From Stenotrophomonas sp. 610A2 (GTDB lineage: Bacteria > Pseudomonadota > Gammaproteobacteria > Xanthomonadales > Xanthomonadaceae), in NCBI RefSeq assembly GCF_030549615.1, contig NZ_CP130832.1, positions 2,418,001 through 2,482,000 on the forward strand: a stretch of DNA of 64,000 nt, given 5' to 3'. This document shows, piece after piece, positions 17,230 through 26,535 of this stretch. The notes below the pieces were generated by a model that was not told where the DNA came from, did no database searches, and saw only the letters and a program-made list of their open reading frames with translations. Both the position numbers and the translations under genes were made by a program. Numbering within the stretch: position 1 is the stretch's first letter; each line of letters opens with the position of its first letter.

Positions 17230-18830
17230 TGCGCCACCACGCGCAGGTTCTCAAGCACGTCGGCCTCGTTGGCAGGCTTGTCGCGGCGCCAACGCAGGAT
17301 GCGCGGAAAGCGAACTGCCACCCCCGACTTATGCCGCGCCGACAGATTGACCGCCTCGAAGCCCAGTTCGAACACCTGCAGCGGCTCAACCGCGCGTACC
17401 GGGCCAAAGCGCTCGGTGGTATGCGCTCGTATCCAACGATCAAGTTCAAGGATCTCCTTGTCGCTCAAACCTGAGTACGCCTTGGCAATCGGTACCAGCT
17501 TGTCACCATCCCAAAGGCCAAACGTGTAGTCGGTGTACAAGGTGCTGCGCCGCCCATGACCGCTCTGCGCGTAGAGCATCACCGCGTCGACGGTAAGCGG
17601 TTCCACCTTCCATTTCCACCAGTCACCGCGCTTGCGCCCGTGTCGATACGGCGATTGACGGCGCTTGAGCATGAAGCCTTCAACTCCGCGCTGGCGCGCT
17701 TCGTCGCGCAGCTGCGCGGCCACATGCCAATCCTTTACCTGGATCTGCGGAGAGAGTTGCAACAGCGGCGAGCCGTGTCTTCTGACCAGTTCGGCCAGCA
17801 TTTGCCTTCTCTGCTGCAGTTCCCGTTCACGCAGATCCTGCCCATCCAGCTCCAGCAGGTCATAGGCCAGCACCCGCACTGGTGTCTGTGCAAGCACCTT
17901 CGGCCCGGGCCTGCGCCGCTGGATGCGGGTCTGCAACGCGGTGAATGGCATGGGCTTGTCCTCATTGCCGCGCCAAGCCAGCAGCTCGCCGTCAATGACG
18001 GCATCCGGGCCTAGCTGGGCCAGGTCCGCCTCGATCTCGGGGAATCGCCCGTCCATGCGCTCCTCCCCGCGTGACCAGAGCGCTATGTCTCTGCCACGGC
18101 GGATCAGCTGCACACGAATCCCGTCCCACTTCCACTCCAGTAACCAATCGTCGATGGGCCCCAATGAGTCGGCTTCGCCCTCCAGGGGGGAGGCCAGGAA
18201 GAAGGGATAGGGCAAGGCGGTATCACCGGGCTGTGGCCCGCCTGCGAGCAACGATTGCATGAACCCCACGGTCGGCGAGCTGAAGCCAAGCATGCGTTGC
18301 GCTACCAGCGAAACATCCAGTCCCGTCAATTCCGCCAATGCCTGCTGCACCAAGCCCTGTGATACCCCGACTCGCAACGCGCCGGTCAGCAGCTTGTTGA
18401 AGACAAACCGTTCACGCATCGGTAGTAGCCGCCATGCGCCGACTATCACCGCCCGGCGCTGTTCCGGCGGTGCGTTGGCCGCCGGCAGGAGGCGCTGTTG
18501 GATCCATTCCCCAAACCCTATATCCACCGCTACATCGACGGGTTCATCCAGCAGTAGGGCCAGTGTTTCCGCCAGATCACCCACCTGCTCATAGCTGGCT
18601 TCCACCAGCCAATCCGCCAGTCCGCTCTCCTGTGCCACCCACTCCCGCAGCTCGGCACTGCTGGCGATGCGCGCTTTCGCGCCACCGACCTTTCCGCCGG
18701 TCAACAACCACAACGCCCATACCGCATCTCCAATTGGCGCTCCGCGGAAGTAGTCGACCAATGCGGCGCGCTTCTCCAGCAGCGAAGTGCTGCGGTCCAG
18801 TCGCTGGTACAACGCAGCAAATGCGCGCAT
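17226..18830 (-). CDS. ATP-dependent DNA ligase of the Lhr/PdeM-associated type
   Basis: 534 residues. An N-terminal DNA-binding domain (1-200) precedes the adenylation domain with E232-W-K234-W-D-G, K234 being the AMP acceptor, motif III (ALWSRGEERMDGRFPE), the IDGELLAW motif, GFMLKRR motif IV region and WWKWK motif V, then an OB domain. It differs from LigD in lacking nuclease and polymerase domains. Its ATG overlaps the exonuclease stop (TGATG), with AGGAGGA inside the upstream gene, so the two are coupled. Confidence 0.94.
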   Translation of the reverse strand: MRAFAALYQRLDRSTSLLEKRAALVDYFRGAPIGDAVWALWLLTGGKVGGAKARIASSAELREWVAQESGLADWLVEASYEQVGDLAETLALLLDEPVDVAVDIGFGEWIQQRLLPAANAPPEQRRAVIVGAWRLLPMRERFVFNKLLTGALRVGVSQGLVQQALAELTGLDVSLVAQRMLGFSSPTVGFMQSLLAGGPQPGDTALPYPFFLASPLEGEADSLGPIDDWLLEWKWDGIRVQLIRRGRDIALWSRGEERMDGRFPEIEADLAQLGPDAVIDGELLAWRGNEDKPMPFTALQTRIQRRRPGPKVLAQTPVRVLAYDLLELDGQDLRERELQQRRQMLAELVRRHGSPLLQLSPQIQVKDWHVAAQLRDEARQRGVEGFMLKRRQSPYRHGRKRGDWWKWKVEPLTVDAVMLYAQSGHGRRSTLYTDYTFGLWDGDKLVPIAKAYSGLSDKEILELDRWIRAHTTERFGPVRAVEPLQVFELGFEAVNLSARHKSGVAVRFPRILRWRRDKPANEADVLENLRVVAQ

Positions 18831-19828
18831 CAGTCCTCCTCGCCTCGCAGCAGGGCAAAGGTAGTCGCCGTCAGCCCACCCTCATTGAGCGCTCTTACCA
18901 AGGAGTCGGTACTGCCGTGGGTAGCAATCACACGGCGCGCCCCGGATTGCTGCACGGTCTGCAACAACCCAGGCCAATCTGCATGATCGGACAGGACAAA
19001 GCCCCGGTCATAGTTGCCACGGCGGCGGTTTCCGCGCAGTTGCATCCACCCTGACGCGAAACCCTGTTGGGCACGCCGGAAGCGGCGGAGCCAGCTGCTG
19101 CCTGCCGCTGAAGGTGGTGCGATGACCAGACGCCCGGCGAACTCCGCTCCGCGTGCTTCGTCTGCAACGAGCTGAGTCTCAATCATGGCAACGCCGGCGC
19201 GTCGATAAACCTGCACTCCCGCATCCACTGCACCGTGCAGCCAGACCGGGGCTGTCTCCCCAAGCGCCAGCAGCTCGGCAAGCACCCGCTGCGCCTTGCC
19301 CAAGGCGTAGCAGTACAGGATGGCCGCTTCGCCATGCGCAGCACATTCATCGCGCCACGCCGCTATCTCGGCGATAACCGCTGAGGTTTCAGGCCAGCGA
19401 TAGATGGGCAAGCCGAACGTACATTCGGTAATGAACGTGTCGCAGCGCACCGGCTCGAACGGCGTGCAGGTCGGGTCAGGCTGACGCTTGTAGTCGCCGG
19501 ATGCGACCCATACCTCCCCGTCCACCTCGACCCTTATCTGGGCAGAGCCAAGTACATGACCCGCTGGATGCAACGACACCGTCGCCGCCCCCAACCTGAA
19601 AGGCTCGCCGTAGGCATGGCAGACGTAGTGTTGGATACCCAGGCGCCATTCCAGGATAGGCAAGCTGGCGGAAGCGAGGTGATAGCTCCCCATCCCTGGC
19701 CGCGCGTGATCGCCGTGTCCGTGGGTAATGACCGCACACCCGACCGGCCTGGACGGATCAATATAGAAGTCACCTGCCGGGCAATACATGCCCTCAGGCC
19801 TCAGTACGATGAGATCGCCGTTCGCCAC
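18830..19828 (-). CDS. Ligase-associated DNA exonuclease (metallo-beta-lactamase fold)
   Basis: 332 residues when started at the GTG at 19828, which has AGGA six bases upstream; a longer open frame from 19924 exceeds the family length. H36-G-H38-G-D40-H41 is the metal-binding motif of the metallo-beta-lactamase/beta-CASP fold (Snm1/Artemis-like), with further conserved features GDYK (residue ~110), ITECTFGLP and SDHADWPGL. It is the first gene of the ligase operon and probably trims DNA ends before ligation. Confidence 0.9.
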   Translation of the reverse strand: MANGDLIVLRPEGMYCPAGDFYIDPSRPVGCAVITHGHGDHARPGMGSYHLASASLPILEWRLGIQHYVCHAYGEPFRLGAATVSLHPAGHVLGSAQIRVEVDGEVWVASGDYKRQPDPTCTPFEPVRCDTFITECTFGLPIYRWPETSAVIAEIAAWRDECAAHGEAAILYCYALGKAQRVLAELLALGETAPVWLHGAVDAGVQVYRRAGVAMIETQLVADEARGAEFAGRLVIAPPSAAGSSWLRRFRRAQQGFASGWMQLRGNRRRGNYDRGFVLSDHADWPGLLQTVQQSGARRVIATHGSTDSLVRALNEGGLTATTFALLRGEED

Positions 19829-20009
19829 GCACGTTCCTGCGATTGAGCTGACCACAATGTGCCATGGCGATGGTAAGGCGTGATGAGGCCCATCCTTTCG
19901 CGCGTCACGCAGAAACAACGCCATAGGTCCGGAGTATTGAGGCCGTTCTGATAGTTGGCGACCAACAGCGCCGAGATCGCGGCTGACTGAGCGTTTGAAT
20001 GATCTCCGA

Positions 20010-20633
20010 TCATGACGGCGATAGGCTGTTGCGCCTGTGCCAAGCCTGCAACGCCGGAGAGACCGCGCCGTCCAGCGAAAGCCGCATCACTGCGCAGGCA
20101 TCCAACGCGTCCCGCAGCGCGACCAATAGCGGATGGGCCCACGCCGCAGGCCAGTTCTCGACGGCCCCCAGCTGTGCGACCAAGCGACGCTCCAAGCCGT
20201 CCAGTTGATCACGCCAGGGCAGCAACTGGTCGGCAACCCAGGTCGACAACGGCGCATGAACCCGAAATCCCTCCGCCGCCAATTGCTCCCGTGCGTCAAC
20301 CAGCTGCTGGGAAGCACCGCGAAACCACTCCGTACTGCCGCCTGCGCGCGAAGGCACTTCGATTGGCGCGGGTGCTGCATGGAGTCTCAATAGCCGCTTC
20401 AAGCGCGTTTCCCAGCCACGCGCTTCGCCTATGGATTCGGCCTCCACCAACCAGCCGTGCGTCAAATCGAAGAAGTCGTAATACCTGCGGGAGAATGCCT
20501 GCAACCTAACCAGAGGATCCCGCGCAATGCCCAATTTGCCAAAATCCTCACCAGCAACGGGAAATGCGTAGAGATACGTCCGTCCTCGTGGGCCCGTACC
20601 CAACCCCTCAAATGGAACGATTCGCCTGCTCAT
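20010..20633 (-). CDS. GIY-YIG-like nuclease-fold protein linked to Ku
   Basis: 207 residues. Residues 18-85 look like a divergent GIY-YIG/T5orf172 domain: Y20-L-Y22, then K33-L-G-I-A, R43, and a helix with E75 (ARGWETRLKRLL) at the position of the metal-binding glutamate; TEWFRG follows at 101-106. The C-terminal half is helical and unassigned. It starts 7 bp after the Ku stop on the same strand, so it is almost certainly co-translated with Ku, suggesting a role in end processing. Whether it is catalytic cannot be said from sequence alone. Confidence 0.65.
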   Translation of the reverse strand: MSRRIVPFEGLGTGPRGRTYLYAFPVAGEDFGKLGIARDPLVRLQAFSRRYYDFFDLTHGWLVEAESIGEARGWETRLKRLLRLHAAPAPIEVPSRAGGSTEWFRGASQQLVDAREQLAAEGFRVHAPLSTWVADQLLPWRDQLDGLERRLVAQLGAVENWPAAWAHPLLVALRDALDACAVMRLSLDGAVSPALQAWHRRNSLSPS

Positions 20634-20640
20634 AGCGCTG

Positions 20641-21546
20641 TCAAGACGACTTGCGTACCACCTTCTTCGCAGTCTTCTTCGCTACCTTCGTGGCCGTCTT
20701 CCTGACCGGTTTCTTGGCTGCCGACTTCTTCTTGGCTGGTGTACGGCGATTGCTCTCCAGACTCTTCTGCAGCAGCGCCATGAAGTCAACGACATTGGTG
20801 GCGGCGTCTTCGTGACTCTCCGCTTCGTGCTCCACGATCTTCGTGGTTGCACCTTTCGCTTTGATGCGCTTCTTGATGATCGCCTCCAAGCGTGTGCGGA
20901 ACTCGTCGTGATACGTCTCCGGCTTCCAATGCGCCTCCATGGATGTGATGAGGTCCTTGGCCATCTGCATTTCCTTCGGCGCGATGCGATAGTCACTGGG
21001 TTTACCGGTGGGCAGCTTGTAGTCGTCCGGTTCGACCAGTTCCTGCGGGTAACGCAGCATCATCAGCACCAGCGCATCACCTTCAGGAACAACGGCACAC
21101 AGATACTCACGCGTCCTGATGACTACCCGCGCGACGCCAACCTTTCCGGTGCTTTTCAGTGTCTCACGCAGCAGCACATAGCCCTTTTCCGCTTTCTTTC
21201 CAGGCACCAAGATGTAGGGCTTCTCGTAGAACCGCATGCCAATCTCGGCCCGGTCGACGAAGGCTTCCACATCAACCGACTCATGTGTCTGTGGCGCAGC
21301 AGAAGCAATATCCTCCTTCTCGACCACCACATAGCTGCCCTTGTCGTACTCGAATGCCTTGACGATATCCTTCCAGGGCACCTCTTCACCGGTATCGGCG
21401 TTGACCCTTTCAAAGCGGATGGGCTTCTTGTCGCGGGAATCCAGCATGCGGAAGCTCAGATCCACGCGCCGCTCGCCAGACATCAACGAAACAGGAATGT
21501 TCAACAAGCCAAATGACAGGGTTCCAGTCCAGATAGGGCGTGCCAT
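20641..21546 (-). CDS. ku: NHEJ protein Ku
   Basis: 301 residues beginning MARPIWTGTLSFGLLNIPV, the hallmark Ku start; the open frame continues 82 codons upstream without similarity and is not used. The Ku core (about 1-250) includes RFERVNADTGEEVPW, YYVLLRETL-like and DLI..ME..W..E.Y.D.. segments. The C-terminal ~35 residues form a Lys/Ala-rich basic tail (AKKKSAAKKPVRKTATK), typical of bacterial Ku with extended C-termini that hold DNA and ligase. It binds DNA ends as a homodimer and recruits LigD. Confidence 0.96.
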   Translation of the reverse strand: MARPIWTGTLSFGLLNIPVSLMSGERRVDLSFRMLDSRDKKPIRFERVNADTGEEVPWKDIVKAFEYDKGSYVVVEKEDIASAAPQTHESVDVEAFVDRAEIGMRFYEKPYILVPGKKAEKGYVLLRETLKSTGKVGVARVVIRTREYLCAVVPEGDALVLMMLRYPQELVEPDDYKLPTGKPSDYRIAPKEMQMAKDLITSMEAHWKPETYHDEFRTRLEAIIKKRIKAKGATTKIVEHEAESHEDAATNVVDFMALLQKSLESNRRTPAKKKSAAKKPVRKTATKVAKKTAKKVVRKSS

Positions 21547-21881
21547 GGCGACCTGGTCGATGAAAGTGAAATCCAACGCTGGCGAAGTCCGCCTAAATTT
21601 TCTGTGAAGAAGTGTCTGCAACGAGTACTGGAATACTGAATACGTGGGAAGGTCAGCGAAGTCAGAAGCAAAACACTTGCAGATCCCGTCGTCCGGCGAC
21701 TTTACCTCGTAGCTATTTTCAGATGACAACGCGTTCTCTACCTCCATGACGCGTCCCTGCTCAATTTTCGAACAATTCCCACGCTCAGCCATAAAGGACA
21801 GCGGGAGCCACTCTTCTCAGACAGCGAGGCCTCTGCCACCGCCACATGAGCTGCTTTTCCCTCCCGAGGGCGCGGGTTTGC
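21547..21881. other. Intergenic region upstream of ku
   Basis: About 335 bp between the PHP phosphoesterase stop and the ku start. The ku frame stays open through most of it but the residues are low in conserved features. I see no clear operator or RNA; it probably contains the ku promoter. Confidence 0.4.
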
Positions 21882-23276
21882 CTAAGTTCGCTCGTCCCTC
21901 GCAACGCCAACGAAGATTGGGTTCGAATAGAACCACAGATCCTCCCACGGATCCTCTCCAGGCTCGTCCACCAGCGCTTCGACGGCCCCGGTGTTGTTGC
22001 CTCGCACCCGCACGAACCCACCTTGCGAAGGTACAGGCAGAGTCCAGCGCGCAACGATCCACTCACCTTCAACCACCCATGTTGTCATGTCGAAGCCACG
22101 CCGTTGCATCTTCAGGGTTCCGTCTTCGCCCTTTTCGCCAACGATCAGCTCGATGCGCTTCAGCACCGGGTGCTGTCCGTTCGCGTTGGCGCTTGCTGGC
22201 TGACGCATCCGCGCTTCCACCTGCATCGGTTGTGAGGCGGCCAGCGTCACCGTATCGCCCATGGATCCAGTGACGTTTCCATCCGTCACCTTGAACTCAA
22301 GTGCGTCGATCAGGTCTCCCGTGACCGTGAACATCCGGCCGTGGCGCAACCCATCGAGGATATCCTCGGCGTCGGGACGCGCCAGCACATAGGTCTTGCT
22401 GTACTCCCCGGGGTCGTAGTCGCGTCCGCCGTCGCGCAGATTCACGTGCGAATCGGAGTTGGCCGTTATCCAGAATCGAGTGCCATCCGCCAGCATCTGG
22501 TCCCAGCCCCCACCCACCTGCGCGGTCATCTGATCGTGGCCACCCATCGTTGGGGCATCGGCGTTTCGATACAGGCCGCGCTCGGAGCGGATGGCCTGAT
22601 GCCCCGGTGCGCCTTCCATGCCGACCAGCACTTTCGGCGCGGCGGCATGCCAGCCGCGCAGCTCGTCTGGGGTTACCTCCCCCCACTCGCCCAGGCCGGT
22701 TGCGGTACGCGACGGGAGGTTAATGAACATCAGCGGTGCTGGGCTCAGGTCACGCAGGTAGGCAAGTGCCGCTTGCATCTGCGCTTCGGTGTCGCGGCTG
22801 CCCTGCAGCGGCTCGCTGCGGCTGAAGTCCCGCTCAGCGGTGACCAGCTGGTCCATTTCCTGCGGACCGGGCGCAATGATCAGCGAGGCGTGCTCGCCTG
22901 CCGGCACATCGAATTCCATGCCATTGAACTGGATCACCTCCGGCACTTCGGCACGTGCGCGAAGCAAGGCAGGATACGCATGGTCGCGGGTGACCGCGGA
23001 GTGGCCCGGGCCACCGTGATCGGTATGGACCATCCAGCGCAGACCGAAGGCTTTGGCCTGCAAGGCGTTGTGGCTGCGACTGTAGGGTGAGTCACCACCA
23101 CGCACAGGCGTCGGCGGGGTCGTGCTGTGATCCCAATCCACGCTCCATTCGCTGTGCACATGGTGGTCGCCGGCCAGCCATTGGCGATCCGTATCGCTTG
23201 GCACCGACGCGGGAGCACACAGCGCGGGGACCGGCGCTGTAAGCAGCACCAGCATCAGCATCAGGAAGTTCTTCAT
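21882..23276 (-). CDS. Secreted PHP-domain metal-dependent phosphoesterase
   Basis: 464 residues with a Sec signal peptide (residues 1-20, LMLMLVLLTAPVPALC). The mature start has the PHP metal motif D37-H38-H39-V-H41, then H84-T-D86-H87-G-G, and further His/Asp positions (ANSDSHVN near 270). PHP enzymes hydrolyse phosphate esters using two or three metals. It is 77 bp downstream of a TonB receptor in the same direction, so it may release phosphate or process the receptor's ligand in the periplasm. Substrate unknown. ATG at 23276 chosen because it opens the signal peptide. Confidence 0.75.
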   Translation of the reverse strand: MKNFLMLMLVLLTAPVPALCAPASVPSDTDRQWLAGDHHVHSEWSVDWDHSTTPPTPVRGGDSPYSRSHNALQAKAFGLRWMVHTDHGGPGHSAVTRDHAYPALLRARAEVPEVIQFNGMEFDVPAGEHASLIIAPGPQEMDQLVTAERDFSRSEPLQGSRDTEAQMQAALAYLRDLSPAPLMFINLPSRTATGLGEWGEVTPDELRGWHAAAPKVLVGMEGAPGHQAIRSERGLYRNADAPTMGGHDQMTAQVGGGWDQMLADGTRFWITANSDSHVNLRDGGRDYDPGEYSKTYVLARPDAEDILDGLRHGRMFTVTGDLIDALEFKVTDGNVTGSMGDTVTLAASQPMQVEARMRQPASANANGQHPVLKRIELIVGEKGEDGTLKMQRRGFDMTTWVVEGEWIVARWTLPVPSQGGFVRVRGNNTGAVEALVDEPGEDPWEDLWFYSNPIFVGVARDERT

Positions 23277-23353
23277 TGCATTGCCTCTGAAAAGCGTGAG
23301 GGCGGCATGCGGACAGTTGCCAGTCTGCATGCCGCATACGCGTGAACCGTTGC

Positions 23354-26300
23354 TTAGAAGTCCGCGCGCAGACCCAGGCTGATACGCCGACCGGAGGTCT
23401 CATCCATGGTCGGGAACGACGGGTCCATGGTGTAGCCGCTGGTGCGTTCGTTGGTGAGGTTGATGCCCTTCAGACTGATCTTGATGTTGTCAGTGATGCG
23501 GTAGCCAATCGACACATCCATCTGGCCATAGGCATCGCGCCAGATCGGGTACAGGTTGTAACCGATCGACTCGACGTACTCATCCTTGTGGTTGTACGAA
23601 ACGCGGGCATCGAAGCGATCGTTCTCGTAGTACGCGGTGAAGTTCCAGGTCTTCTCCGACAAACCCGGCATCGGCGTGCGGATGCCCAGGGCAGACTCAC
23701 CGGCCAGCGAGCTGTCCAGCATCGTGTAGTTGGCATTGATGCCGAAACCATCCAGCCAAGGTGTGAACATGTTCAACGGCAGCTGCGCGACGAGCTCGAT
23801 GCCGTCGACTTCGTACGCTCCCTTGGCGTTGACCGGCTGGTACACATCAAAGTCGTAGATGCCATTGAGGCTGCCGTTGGCGTTGTACACCGCCACGTCC
23901 TCGACCACGCCGGTCAGCGCGTTGATGACTACACCGTCAATATTTTTGCGGAAGTAGCTGGCGGCGAACAGCGCACCGTTGTCCATGTACTTCTCAAGGC
24001 CAATTTCCCATTGCTTGGCATAGGTCGGCTTCAGCGCCGGGTTGCCGTCGGTGAAGCGATAGGAGCTCCAGCTGGCGGTGCGCTTGTAAGCGATATCGGT
24101 CAGCGCCGGGCGCATCATCACCTTGGAGGCGGCCGCTCGCAGCAACAGACCCGAAGAAAGCTCGGCGGTCATGTTGAAGCTGGGCAGCAGGTCGTCATAG
24201 CTGCCGTCCTTTGATACCGGGCTGTCTGTATAGCCGGTGCTGCCATTGGGAAGCTGGATGGGATGGTAGCCGAACGAATCAACCTTGGTGTCCACGTAGC
24301 GCGCGCCGGCGTTGACGGTGAACGGGACACTGCCGATGTCAAAGGCGAAGTCGGCCATGGCATAGAAGCTCATCACCTTTTCGTCGACCTGGTAGTACTG
24401 GCCCGGGTCAAAAGGCGTGTAGAAGCCGTCGTAGCGGAACGCGTTGCGCGCGTACGCGTTGGAGATCTGCTGCCAGTTCAGTCCCTTGTTGGAGTAGCTG
24501 CCACCCGGAACGATGTCGTCGATGTACTCCAGCGGGCTGTCAGCCATCGTGCGGGTATTGACCCATGCGGCGCTTCCGGCAGTGGGGCCGGTGATCTTCA
24601 GCTCCCCGTACTGGCGCTGCTTGGAACGGTCGGTATAGCGTGCACCGAACCTGACCGTATGCAGGGCTGGCAGGAAGGCCATCTCCAGCAAACGGGTGAC
24701 ATTGACCTGGCCGGCGTACTTGTCGTCCTTCACCTTCTCCAGCGTGGTCTCATACGCTTCGAACAGGTAACGGCTGGGATCGTTGTACATGTCGAAACTG
24801 CCCGCCGCAGCAGTTGGAATCGTCTCGCCACTGCTGCCATTCCAGCGGGTGCGTGAGGGTGCATACGCAACGTGCTTGAGGTTGGAGGAATCCGAGGTCT
24901 TCTCCGCACCGGAATAGCCAACCAGGGCGTCCACCGACCAGCTGTCACCCTTCCAGTCCAACGCCAGGCTGTACTGGCTGTAGTCGGTCTTGTTTATCCG
25001 CTCCTTGCTCAGCATCTCGTGCTGGGTCGCGGTGTAAGAGACGTCACGCAGTACCACCATGCCGTATTCGGACAGCGTGGTCGCGTCGTACTCGTGGATG
25101 GTATCGAAGGTGCTGCGACTGGAAGCGGAATACGCAGCCGCATCGTATTCGTCCTCGGTGCTGTCATAGCCACCGACCATCGCGTCGAACGTCAGGCTGA
25201 AGTTGTTGCTTGGTTTGTACTGCAACGAGCCGGTCGCGCCCCACTTGTCCTGCTCGTTGAGGTAGACGCGGTCACCAACCTTGTCCTGGAACACCACCAG
25301 GTTGGTCTGGTTGGCGTCATTGCGGTTGGTGATATTGATCCCGGCATCGCGCAGCAGCACTGCCTGCGCCTGCGTACCGCGGGTGCCGGACGCAGTCAGG
25401 AAACGGGAGGATGGGCGGAAGTTGATGCCCGAGGTCGAATCAGTCCGGTTGGTACGCTTGGACTGCGAGTACGACACCAGCGCACCCCAATCGCCCCAGG
25501 TATCCGCGGCAAGGAAGGCAAAGCGCGGGTCCACCTCTTCCGAGATGCTGTTGTGCGCACCTTCGGCAGAGAACACCAGCTTGCGCTCGTTGTAGTCGAA
25601 TGGACGCGCGGTTGAGATCTTCACCGACCCGGCAATACCACCCTCCTCGTCTGCCGCGGTTGGGGACTTCTGCACGGTCACCTGCTGGATGATCTCCGAG
25701 GCGAACATGTCGAACTCCACATCACGCCCACCGCTACCGGAAGCCGTCGCCAGGTCGTTGATCGAAACGTGGGTGTACTCCGAAGGCAGGCCGCGCACAT
25801 TGACCTTTGTACCCAGGCCTTTGCTGCGCTCGATGGTCACACCCGGGACGCGCTGCAGGGCTTCTGCAAGGTTCTGTTCCGGAAAGTCAGCCACATCGGT
25901 GGCGACAATCGAGTCGGAGAACCCCACCGTGGCTCGCTTGATGTCCACCGCCTGCTCCAGACTGCGGCTGTAACTGCCGGTCACCTGGATGGTTTCCAGG
26001 TTGGCGGCTTCCGCTGCAGGGGCGCTGGCGCCGCTCTGGGCCAATGTCGCTTCCGGTGCTGTCACTGCAGCCGGTACCGCCAACGCGGAGACAGGAGCAG
26101 GTGAAGCCGGATCCTGCGCTTCGATGGTGACCGTGGTGGCGTTGAGGTAGCGATAGCGCAGCCCTGTCCCGGCCAGCAAGCGGGTGAGCACCGCATTCGC
26201 GCTCAGTCCCGCTGGCACGCCTTGCGTGCGCGGATTGCCTGCACTCTGGGCGTTGTAGACGAACTGCAGACCGGTCTGCCGCGACAGGGCGTTGAGCGCC

Positions 26301-26422
26301 ATGTCCAAGGGCTGTGAAGCGATGGCTTCGCTGGCCACGCGGTCAGGCTCTGCAGCGTTGGCAGCTGCGGTGGCGGTGACTTGTAGTGCAAGAGCAATGG
26401 AAAGGAACAGTGTGCGGCGCAT
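23354..26422 (-). CDS. TonB-dependent receptor with N-terminal STN signalling domain
   Basis: 1022 residues. Signal peptide 1-23; STN/secretin-type domain about 30-85 (QPLDMALNALSRQTGLQFVY); a Pro/Ala linker; TonB box near LETIQVTGS; plug with QRVPGVTIERSKG and NVRGLPSEY; a 22-strand barrel ending in F. The plug resembles the large Xanthomonas/Caulobacter class (TIGR01782-like). The STN domain plus adjacent fecR and fecI genes define a transenvelope signalling system: ligand binding relieves FecR and activates the ECF sigma factor. Ligand unknown; the PHP phosphoesterase gene next door may bear on it. Start at 26422 gives the signal peptide. Confidence 0.93.
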   Translation of the reverse strand: MRRTLFLSIALALQVTATAAANAAEPDRVASEAIASQPLDMALNALSRQTGLQFVYNAQSAGNPRTQGVPAGLSANAVLTRLLAGTGLRYRYLNATTVTIEAQDPASPAPVSALAVPAAVTAPEATLAQSGASAPAAEAANLETIQVTGSYSRSLEQAVDIKRATVGFSDSIVATDVADFPEQNLAEALQRVPGVTIERSKGLGTKVNVRGLPSEYTHVSINDLATASGSGGRDVEFDMFASEIIQQVTVQKSPTAADEEGGIAGSVKISTARPFDYNERKLVFSAEGAHNSISEEVDPRFAFLAADTWGDWGALVSYSQSKRTNRTDSTSGINFRPSSRFLTASGTRGTQAQAVLLRDAGINITNRNDANQTNLVVFQDKVGDRVYLNEQDKWGATGSLQYKPSNNFSLTFDAMVGGYDSTEDEYDAAAYSASSRSTFDTIHEYDATTLSEYGMVVLRDVSYTATQHEMLSKERINKTDYSQYSLALDWKGDSWSVDALVGYSGAEKTSDSSNLKHVAYAPSRTRWNGSSGETIPTAAAGSFDMYNDPSRYLFEAYETTLEKVKDDKYAGQVNVTRLLEMAFLPALHTVRFGARYTDRSKQRQYGELKITGPTAGSAAWVNTRTMADSPLEYIDDIVPGGSYSNKGLNWQQISNAYARNAFRYDGFYTPFDPGQYYQVDEKVMSFYAMADFAFDIGSVPFTVNAGARYVDTKVDSFGYHPIQLPNGSTGYTDSPVSKDGSYDDLLPSFNMTAELSSGLLLRAAASKVMMRPALTDIAYKRTASWSSYRFTDGNPALKPTYAKQWEIGLEKYMDNGALFAASYFRKNIDGVVINALTGVVEDVAVYNANGSLNGIYDFDVYQPVNAKGAYEVDGIELVAQLPLNMFTPWLDGFGINANYTMLDSSLAGESALGIRTPMPGLSEKTWNFTAYYENDRFDARVSYNHKDEYVESIGYNLYPIWRDAYGQMDVSIGYRITDNIKISLKGINLTNERTSGYTMDPSFPTMDETSGRRISLGLRADF

Positions 26423-26456
26423 CGTGGGATCCAGTGAGGGAATGGCGGTGGTCACA

Positions 26457-26470
26457 GAACAGGTTTGTTC
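26457..26470. promoter_or_regulatory. Short inverted repeat upstream of the TonB receptor gene
   Basis: Arms GAACA and TGTTC with a 4-bp spacer lie about 35 bp upstream of the receptor start, in the 113-bp gap after fecR that also contains two T/A-rich runs. It may be an operator, but the arms are short. Confidence 0.25.
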
Positions 26471-26535
26471 CTGCTTTCCCAAACTACGAGTGCGCAACGT
26501 GCCGATCGGGCACCGGTTTTTTAATGAATTTTTTC

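Noticed and set aside
21547..21792. 82-codon N-terminal extension of Ku
   Set aside because: The typical bacterial Ku start MARPIWTG is internal; upstream residues have no Ku features.
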